A stretch of 7,147 nucleotides of DNA from Victivallales bacterium (GTDB taxonomy: Bacteria > Verrucomicrobiota > Lentisphaeria > Oligosphaerales > Oligosphaeraceae): contig JAGCTA010000122.1 in the NCBI GenBank assembly GCA_017963875.1, forward strand, positions 1 to 7,147. The letters are read 5' to 3'. Below, one piece after another: positions 1 through 5,266 of the stretch (positions are counted from its first letter, which is position 1; every line of letters begins with the position of its first letter). The translations under genes were made by a program, and so were the position numbers. The notes beneath the pieces are model-generated. The model was not told the origin of the DNA. It searched no databases and saw only the letters and a list, made by a program, of their open reading frames with translations.

Positions 1-251
1 ATCATCTCAAAACAGAGAAGAACCACCCACACCGCACTTAAGTACAGCCTGGTTTCCATTGACAAATCCAATAAAAACATGACACAAAAATGCACTATGC
101 CCAGCAGGAGTTCCTGACGAAATGCCGCTTCATGGACGAAGAGTGCCTTGAGACCAGCCATCGAATAGCCAAATGCTGCAATAAAATGCCGAATGCCAGT
201 CAATCCAGGCTTTAAGGTTTTCGTCACTGTCTTGTCGCTTGATGTTTCCAT
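1..251 (-). CDS. dgkA: Diacylglycerol kinase DgkA, 3' end outside the window
   Basis: This gene encodes a small integral inner-membrane kinase that phosphorylates diacylglycerol to phosphatidic acid, recycling lipid left by envelope glycan modification. The 83 visible residues align without gaps to E. coli DgkA, with a 13-residue longer N-terminus. GYS (28-30), a Gly-Leu pair (33-34) and HEAAFRQE (40-47) match GYS, GL and NEAAFRQE. Glu41 corresponds to the catalytic or metal-binding Glu28, and Glu82 to Glu69. Residues 48-63 and about 69-81 form the first two hydrophobic helices. The EAAFRQE form is the Gram-negative diacylglycerol type rather than the undecaprenol-kinase type of Firmicutes. 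The edge removes the expected Asn72 and Glu76 equivalents and the third helix. The ATG lies 16 bases after the stop of the large coiled-coil gene, with an AAAGGCG site overlapping that stop, so it is probably the third gene of one operon. Identity is well supported; lipid specificity is inferred. Confidence 0.9.
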   Translation of the reverse strand, partial: METSSDKTVTKTLKPGLTGIRHFIAAFGYSMAGLKALFVHEAAFRQELLLGIVHFCVMFLLDLSMETRLYLSAVWVVLLCFEM

Positions 252-262
252 GTTTGAGAAAT

Positions 263-269
263 CGCCTTT
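263..269 (-). promoter_or_regulatory. Ribosome binding site of dgkA
   Basis: AAAGGCG on the minus strand lies 11 bases before the dgkA ATG and overlaps the TAA stop of the upstream gene. This supports the start at 251 and suggests that ribosomes finishing the large gene can reinitiate at dgkA. Confidence 0.5.
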
Positions 270-3200
270 ATTTCAACACTTTTTCCAGCGCAGGATCTGG
301 ATCCAGGCCATTTTCCTTTGCGACCTGATACCACTTTTTTGCCTCAGAGGTCCGTGAATCCGCCTGCCTCGCCAAATAATCCAGCCAGTCGAGGATTGCC
401 GATACCATGTTGACCTTGTCCTTGTCTGCGGTGTTCTTCAGCCAGTCCTTGCTGTTTTCACGCATTTTCGCCACCGTCTTCGTGGTCAATCCATGACCTG
501 ACTGCGATGCGGAATTAAGTAACAGAACAGCCAAGTTGAACGCGGCATTCTTTTCCTTCGGATCCAGTTTCAGCGCCCTTCGGAATTCCCTTTCGGCGGC
601 ATCATTCCACCCCAGTTGAACAAGCGTTGCACCATAGACGCGTGCCATGGACGCATTGTCGGGATTGAGCGCGACCGCACGACCCATGGTGGCGACTGCC
701 CAGTCGGCCTGTGACTGGCGCGCGTATGAATATCCGAGGGCAAACAGCGTCTGCGGATCATCTGGATCATGGTAGAAAGCCTGTTTGAGATACCGCACCG
801 CATTGACGTCATCCCCCTGCTGATACGCTAACTGCCCCATGCGCTGAAGCGCCGTCTTGTTGTCGCTCTGCAATGACAGCACCTTGGAATAATTCCATCG
901 TGCGGCCTCGGTCTTTCCCTGCCGTTCCGCATCCAGCCCCTGCCTGATGAAGCCCTTCAGCAACGCCTGTTTCTCTCGTTCGCGGCGTTCACGTTCTCTT
1001 CGGATTTCAGCCTCGGAAGCCGTTTCGGCCATCACCTGTCCATCCGCCGCACCACCCTTTCGCGAACGTTCCAGTTCCAGTTCGGAAGTCATAATCTCCA
1101 ACGCGGAATTCAGGGAAGCGATCTTGGCCTCCAGCATCTTGGTATTTTCTACATAGTTTTGCTTTCCATCCGCTGTTTCTTTCTGGTTTCCTTTCTGAAG
1201 TTCACGAATTTTCTTGTCAGCCTCTGCGATTCTTTCCAATTGTTCCTTATTCTGTGTCTTCAGCAGTTGATTCTGCCTTGTCAGTGCCTCGTTCATCTTT
1301 GTCAGCGCCTCGTTTTCCTTTGCGGTGCTGCTTTCATTCCGCGTCCCCTTCACGTCTTTCCCATCCGCATCCGACAACACGTCCTCCAAAGCCTTGATAC
1401 GTTTTTCCGCCGCATCACGCTGTTCAGTCAACTGCTTGATTTGCCCGACAAGGGCAGATGACCCGCCCTTTACCGCCTCCTCCAACTGTTTTTTCAATGT
1501 TCTCGCCCTGATATCCGATTCACGAAGTTGACCTTCATAGACGGTCACCTGCTGGCGCAGTTTCTTGATATCAGCCTCAAGTTTCTTCTGGTTCTCCATT
1601 GATTCCGCGACCACCCGCGTCATGCCATCGACTGCGCTCACCTTGTCCATCAGTTCGCCTTTCGTCTTCTCCAGACCTTTCACAGTCGCATTGGCTTCAT
1701 TGAGTTGGTTCTCAAGTGTCTTTCTGGTCGCCGCTGCATCCTTCAACTCACCAGTCATGGTTTCGACGGAGGACTTGAGACGGGTAATTTCCGTCTTCAT
1801 TTCCGCAATAGCGGCACTCTGCTGACGATTGTTCTGCTCTGACTTGGCAAGTGCATCATTCTGCTTGTCAAACTTGTCCTGAAGTGCCTTGAGAGCATCT
1901 TCCTTTTGAAGGCTTGCACCGCTTTTTTCCTTCAACTGAGTCTCAAGTCTCTCAAGTTTTTCCGCGTCATTTCTATGTGCGATGGCATTTTCCGCCATTA
2001 ATTTCGCCTCGCGTTTTCTCAGTTCAGCCTCGCTGGAACTGACTTTTGCTAGTTCGACCTTAAGCGTCTCCAATGCTTCCTGACGTGCCTGGAGCCGTCC
2101 TTCCACATCCGCGAGTTTTCCACGCAGTTGCGTCAGTTCTGCCTCCTGTTCCTTCATGCGTTTGTCCACAATCTCCTTCTGTCTTGTCAGCGATTCAAGT
2201 TTCTCGTATTCAATGCCAGCCTTTGCCGTGGCATCAAGCAGTTTTTTCCGTTCTTCATCATTGCGCTCCTTCAAAGAGGCATTATCTGTTCTTAGTTTTT
2301 CTAGTTCATTTCTGAGTTGTGTAGCCTCCCGTTCCTGCCGTTGCGCCACCTTCAACTGTTCCTCAAGGCGTTTGTTCATCGTCTGAATCTTATCTTCTGC
2401 TGTTTTCAGTCGATTCTGAGTATCCTCGACTTCCTTTATTGCGATGCCCTTTTCCTTCACCCTCGCCTGGGCGCCGCGTTTGGTTTCATCCAGTTCCGCA
2501 AGAAGGTTTCTGCACTGGTTCTCCGCCGCAGTCAGTTGACCTTTCACCCGCTCATAATCACCCTTCAGAGTCATAAGGTCTTCCTGACATGTAAGAACCT
2601 GCGCACGCTGACGGTCGCGATCTGCAGTCATATCTACCAGTTTTTTCTTTCCATCCGCCATTTCCTCTTCCAAAACCATCATCCTTTCCCTGTCAGCGAA
2701 CAATGCCGCCATCACCTGTGCCAGTTTTCCAAGTTCCTGGTCCTTGGCGACCATCTGCCTGGAAAGATTTTCCAGCATCACGCGCTGCATGGCGGCGTCG
2801 CCTCCAGATTCCTTTCCGCCGCTGCTTGCAAGCAATTGATTCAGCGAATCCTTCAGCGACGTCAATTCCGCCATTTGCGTCTTGTGCATTTTCTCCGCCT
2901 CTGCTGTACGTAGCGCACGAAGTTCGTCAACTTCCTCCATGGCACCTTTGATACGGTCGCTTGCGCGCTTTAGTTCATTATCCTTCTGTTCCAATGCTGC
3001 CGTCAAATCCTCGACACGCTTGTTCAACGTCTCATAACGTGCCTGGAGAACTTCATTTTCCTTTTTACGCGCATTGGAGAGTTCCCTGACGACCTTCATC
3101 GCCATATCCTGGTCGTTCCTTTCGCGCGTCAGGCTGTCAATGGAGAGTTTCTGCTGCCTTGCCTGCCGCGTCATGTTCTCGTTCTCCACTCTCGTCTGCG

Positions 3201-3852
3201 TCAGTGTCTCCTGAGTTTTCTGGAGTTGCGCAGCCGTGAGTTTCAATTCCGCCTGTGCCTTGCGCAATTCCTCCGCGACACCCTCCTGCGCCTTGAGCCT
3301 ATCGACTTCCTTCTTCGCCTCTCGCAACTGAAGTTCCATCATCCGCAGTTTTTCTTTGAGTTCATTATTGGCCCTAGAAGTTTCCATCAGGCTTGTCTCG
3401 ACTCCCGCGTTCCTTGCAGATTCCGCACGTGCCTTCTCCAACGATTCTGTCAGCACCTCAACCCTGCTCTGCAAAGACTTACGTTCATCATTCAGTTTCG
3501 TTATGGTGGCAAATTGCTCCTTCGTCAGATTCACCAGGTCGTCTTTCTGCATTCCAGAAGATGCCTGGCCAGCATTCTTGCCCAATTTCTCAATCTGCTC
3601 CTTGCAATATTTGATTCGATAATTCAGCAGCGATTCATTCCATGTGGGGTATTTTCTTCGGACGCGTTCGAAAATCTCCAGTGCCTCACGATATTGCCCC
3701 AGAGCCTCATTCGGCTTTGTTGCAGCGTTTCTGTCGCCGCTTTCCATTTTGACATATCCGCGCATCCATTCGCTTCGTGCCGTTTCTGCGGCAAATGCAC
3801 TGAAAGACAAATGCAATGCAACAAGCAATAACAAAACCGCATAACGTTTCAT
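268..3852 (-). CDS. Large exported coiled-coil protein with C-terminal TPR domain
   Basis: I cannot assign a function to this 1194-residue protein. Residues 1-22 are a clear Sec signal peptide (MKR, a Leu/Val-rich core, cleavage likely after AFA at 19-21) without a lipobox, so the product should be periplasmic or outside the cell. Residues 29-87 form a helical module with WM at 29-30, YREALEIF at 54-61, YPTW at 68-71 and YC at 82-83. The same module occurs in the gene just upstream. About residues 105-960 are almost unbroken Glu/Lys/Gln/Leu-rich coiled coil, with likely breaks at Gly/Ser-rich spots near 342-352, 795-800, 826-845 and 931-945. Residues 965-1100 hold four TPRs in exact 34-residue register, followed by a helical tail. 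TPRs usually bind partner proteins, and a structural or scaffolding role in the envelope is a reasonable inference. The start has an AAAGGA site and overlaps the preceding stop as ATGA. Eukaryotic-sounding matches (myosin, SMC) would only reflect coiled-coil composition. Confidence 0.9.
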   Translation of the reverse strand: MKRYAVLLLLVALHLSFSAFAAETARSEWMRGYVKMESGDRNAATKPNEALGQYREALEIFERVRRKYPTWNESLLNYRIKYCKEQIEKLGKNAGQASSGMQKDDLVNLTKEQFATITKLNDERKSLQSRVEVLTESLEKARAESARNAGVETSLMETSRANNELKEKLRMMELQLREAKKEVDRLKAQEGVAEELRKAQAELKLTAAQLQKTQETLTQTRVENENMTRQARQQKLSIDSLTRERNDQDMAMKVVRELSNARKKENEVLQARYETLNKRVEDLTAALEQKDNELKRASDRIKGAMEEVDELRALRTAEAEKMHKTQMAELTSLKDSLNQLLASSGGKESGGDAAMQRVMLENLSRQMVAKDQELGKLAQVMAALFADRERMMVLEEEMADGKKKLVDMTADRDRQRAQVLTCQEDLMTLKGDYERVKGQLTAAENQCRNLLAELDETKRGAQARVKEKGIAIKEVEDTQNRLKTAEDKIQTMNKRLEEQLKVAQRQEREATQLRNELEKLRTDNASLKERNDEERKKLLDATAKAGIEYEKLESLTRQKEIVDKRMKEQEAELTQLRGKLADVEGRLQARQEALETLKVELAKVSSSEAELRKREAKLMAENAIAHRNDAEKLERLETQLKEKSGASLQKEDALKALQDKFDKQNDALAKSEQNNRQQSAAIAEMKTEITRLKSSVETMTGELKDAAATRKTLENQLNEANATVKGLEKTKGELMDKVSAVDGMTRVVAESMENQKKLEADIKKLRQQVTVYEGQLRESDIRARTLKKQLEEAVKGGSSALVGQIKQLTEQRDAAEKRIKALEDVLSDADGKDVKGTRNESSTAKENEALTKMNEALTRQNQLLKTQNKEQLERIAEADKKIRELQKGNQKETADGKQNYVENTKMLEAKIASLNSALEIMTSELELERSRKGGAADGQVMAETASEAEIRRERERREREKQALLKGFIRQGLDAERQGKTEAARWNYSKVLSLQSDNKTALQRMGQLAYQQGDDVNAVRYLKQAFYHDPDDPQTLFALGYSYARQSQADWAVATMGRAVALNPDNASMARVYGATLVQLGWNDAAEREFRRALKLDPKEKNAAFNLAVLLLNSASQSGHGLTTKTVAKMRENSKDWLKNTADKDKVNMVSAILDWLDYLARQADSRTSEAKKWYQVAKENGLDPDPALEKVLK
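553..960 (-). other. Block of four tandem TPRs in the large coiled-coil protein
   Basis: This stretch encodes residues 965-1100. Four consecutive units of exactly 34 residues are visible (965-998, 999-1032, 1033-1066, 1067-1100). They show the TPR pattern of a small residue after the first helix turn (for example LGYSYARQ at 1040-1047), Ala near position 20, and unit ends of the form D-P-D-D, N-P-D-N and D-P-K-E. A fifth, incomplete first helix (AAFNLAVLLL) follows. The domain probably provides a protein-binding surface at the far end of the coiled coil. Confidence 0.85.
1270..1311 (-). repeat. Tandem 21-bp repeat encoding two coiled-coil heptads
   Basis: Two adjacent 21-bp units (1291-1311 and 1270-1290) encode EALTKMN and EALTRQN at residues 848-861. 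They are flanked by a related KEN before and QLLKTQN after, giving Asn every seventh residue (847, 854, 861, 868). The units are similar but not identical in DNA, which fits an old in-frame duplication of one heptad. It lies just after the Gly/Asp-rich break near residue 830. Confidence 0.6.
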
Positions 3853-4496
3853 TTTTCCTTTGCCCCGTATTTTTCCTTGTATTCTTCAAGTTCCATGAGC
3901 ACATTTGCCAATTCCTGGCGCGCCTCATCGTATTTTCTGGCTTTTTCCTCCAAAGGCTGAAGCCGTCTAGCCAGTTTTTCCGTCTTCAACTCCAAAGCCT
4001 CCATGTCAACCCTCAACTGACGATTTTCCTCCGCCATTTTGGAAGCGTCGCTCTTTTCCTCTTTTTCTGCGTTCAGCGCCTCCATCAGCCGTCTGGAACG
4101 CTCCCTTTCCAGACGAAGCAGGCGAAGCAATTCCTCTTTTGGAAGGTCATTCAAAGCATCGCCAAGTCTTGATTCGCAATCAGCCAGTTTCAAACGGCAA
4201 TATGCCAGGCGAAAGGCGACCACATCCGCTTTCCATTCAGGAAAATCCTTGCGCAAATTGATGAACAACTCCACCGCCTTGCGATAATTCTCAGCCGCCT
4301 CCACATAATCGTCCGCCTCCCAATGGCTGTTTCCAGACGCCATCAGGGAATACGCGGTCATCCACTGGTCTTCCGCAGAGGTATTCCCAAACAGTTTCTC
4401 CTGAAAACCCAAAAGCCCCAAAAACAGAAAAAGACATCCAAAACGCACGAAAGTCAAGCGGCAACTGGATTTTTGCCTCATCTTTTGCGTTTTCAT
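3849..4496 (-). CDS. Small exported coiled-coil protein, paralogue of the N-terminus of its neighbour
   Basis: This 215-residue protein has no function I recognise. The chosen start, MKTQKMRQ at 4496, puts a basic stretch directly before the hydrophobic core CLFLFLGLLGF (21-31), giving a signal peptide with possible cleavage after TSA (39-41) or an uncleaved N-terminal anchor. The frame stays open to 4565, but the extra 23 residues lack signal character and would overlap the likely promoter. Residues 45-104 match residues 29-87 of the large protein downstream. Shared positions include WM, Y, M, SG, YR-x-A-x-E-x-F, aromatic-P-x-W, R and YC, with one single-residue gap. From about 118 the protein becomes charged coiled coil to its end (LPKEELLRLL, then Glu/Lys/Arg/Leu-rich), ending in GAKEK. 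It is the first gene of the leftward unit, and its TGA overlaps the next ATG. It may partner with the large protein. It has no TPR block of its own. Confidence 0.82.
   Translation of the reverse strand: MKTQKMRQKSSCRLTFVRFGCLFLFLGLLGFQEKLFGNTSAEDQWMTAYSLMASGNSHWEADDYVEAAENYRKAVELFINLRKDFPEWKADVVAFRLAYCRLKLADCESRLGDALNDLPKEELLRLLRLERERSRRLMEALNAEKEEKSDASKMAEENRQLRVDMEALELKTEKLARRLQPLEEKARKYDEARQELANVLMELEEYKEKYGAKEK
3856..3861 (-). promoter_or_regulatory. Ribosome binding site and ATGA stop-start overlap of the large coiled-coil gene
   Basis: AAAGGA on the minus strand sits three bases before the ATG at 3852, inside the last codons of the small upstream gene. Stop and start share ATGA (3849-3852). 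This arrangement implies translational coupling and roughly matched synthesis of the two proteins, and it fixes the start of the large gene. Confidence 0.65.
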
Positions 4497-4529
4497 TCCA
4501 TTCCGTTGGTTGATTATGGGGCATATCAT

Positions 4530-4535
4530 ATTATA
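4530..4535 (-). promoter_or_regulatory. Likely -10 box of the leftward envelope operon
   Basis: A perfect TATAAT lies on the minus strand 33 bases before the ATG at 4496, predicting a transcript start near 4523 and a leader of about 26 bases. Upstream only weak -35 candidates are present (CTGAAA at 4561-4556, spacer of 20; GAAAGC at 4559-4554, spacer of 18). The region is AT-rich, so a chance match is possible. Its position nevertheless supports the shorter start of the small coiled-coil gene. Confidence 0.45.
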
Positions 4536-4582
4536 TTTGGTTAATTTCCTATCGCTTTCAGGCACTGATTTTGAAAAAAATA

Positions 4583-4588
4583 TATAAT
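4583..4588 (+). promoter_or_regulatory. Likely -10 box of pyrE
   Basis: A perfect TATAAT lies 27 bases before the pyrE ATG, predicting a transcript start near 4595 and a short leader of about 21 bases. No convincing -35 hexamer is seen at 16-18 bases upstream, where the sequence is GGCACT-like. A TTGAAA at 4571-4576 is too close to act as one. The box argues against the in-frame TTG at 4571 as the pyrE start, because that codon would lie upstream of the transcript. No attenuator hairpin fits in so short a leader. Confidence 0.45.
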
Positions 4589-4615
4589 AACTTAACCCAC
4601 AGATTCACATTTACT

Positions 4616-5185
4616 ATGGAACAGAACGAAATTCTCAACGACTTTGCAAAAACTGGTGCTCTTCTTACAGGCCATTTCCAGTTGCGCAGCGGCCTCCACA
4701 GCAACCAATATTTCCAGGCAGCACTCGTCCTCCAACATACGCTTGTCGCCGCAAAACTCTGCGAGGCACTTGCTGACAAATGGCGTAACGCCAATATCGA
4801 AACCGTCATCTCGCCCGCCATCGGTGGAATCATCGTCGGCCAGGAAGTCGGTCGAGCATTGGGTGTCAAGGCAATTTTCGCCGAAAAGGACGATGACTCC
4901 AACCTCGTGCTCCGCAGAGGCTTTTCACTGAAGCCTGGCGAACGCGTCCTTGTCGCGGAGGACGTCGTCACCAAAGGCGGTCGTGTCCAGCAGACCATCG
5001 ATCTCGTCAAGTCGTTTGGTGCCACGCCTGTCGGTGTCGCCGTATTGGTTGACCGCTCCACCGCCCCCGTTGATTTCGGCGTTCCCATGACCGCGCTTCT
5101 GAAACTTTCTCTGGAAACATACGACCCCGCCCAGTGCCCGCTTTGCGCGCAAAAACTTCCAATTGACCATCCTGGCTCAAAATAA
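4616..5185 (+). CDS. pyrE: Orotate phosphoribosyltransferase
   Basis: This enzyme joins orotate to PRPP, giving orotidine monophosphate and pyrophosphate, the fifth step of pyrimidine synthesis in the cytoplasm. The 189-residue product shows the family order: GALLTGHFQLRSGLHSN (14-30), the PAIGG turn (67-71) that contacts PRPP, FAEKDDD (88-94), and the PRPP-binding signature VLVAEDVVTKGGR (111-123) with its Glu-Asp pair at 115-116. It ends with VDRS (145-148), DFGVP (153-157), a CPLC pair (174-177) and PGSK. The overall plan is that of the shorter Thermus-type PyrE rather than the E. coli type, including a compact loop after the Lys at 91. The signature reads TKGGR where many members have TTGGS. 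ATG at 4616 was chosen over the in-frame TTG at 4571 because MEQNEILNDF is a normal PyrE beginning and the -10 box lies between the two. No clear Shine-Dalgarno sequence precedes it. Confidence 0.93.
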   Translation: MEQNEILNDFAKTGALLTGHFQLRSGLHSNQYFQAALVLQHTLVAAKLCEALADKWRNANIETVISPAIGGIIVGQEVGRALGVKAIFAEKDDDSNLVLRRGFSLKPGERVLVAEDVVTKGGRVQQTIDLVKSFGATPVGVAVLVDRSTAPVDFGVPMTALLKLSLETYDPAQCPLCAQKLPIDHPGSK

Positions 5186-5266
5186 CCGCCCGCTGGCCGA
5201 TGAAGCCACGCGGAGACCGTTGCAACCAACCCACATTAACAATCTCAGACACAACAGCCAACGACA
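5186..5266 (+). other. Gap between pyrE and secA, no terminator seen
   Basis: These 81 bases contain no stable hairpin followed by a T run and no TATAAT-like box, so pyrE and secA may be transcribed together. An in-frame TAA at 5237 with no start codon before the ATG at 5267 fixes the secA start. The bases directly before that ATG (CAACAGCCAACGACA) have no Shine-Dalgarno match. Confidence 0.4.

Noticed and set aside
2317..2913. Open frame of 198 codons on the plus strand, and several shorter ones across 900-3850
   Set aside because: These are antisense to the coiled-coil gene. The Leu/Phe/Ser/His-rich composition is what the complement of Glu/Lys/Gln codons gives.
268..3852. SMC- or myosin-like chromosome or motor protein
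   Set aside because: There is no Walker A, Walker B or ABC signature motif, and the protein has a signal peptide. The resemblance is only coiled-coil composition.
4497..4565. Longer start for the small coiled-coil protein, adding 23 residues
   Set aside because: The extension has no signal-peptide character and covers the likely -10 box. The ATG at 4496 has basic residues immediately before the hydrophobic core.
4571..4615. TTG start for pyrE adding 15 residues
   Set aside because: It lies upstream of the TATAAT box and the predicted transcript start, and the added residues do not resemble PyrE N-termini.
4558..5229. Open frame of 223 codons on the minus strand
   Set aside because: It is antisense to pyrE, has Ser/Thr/Arg-rich composition without a domain, and would overlap both divergent promoters.
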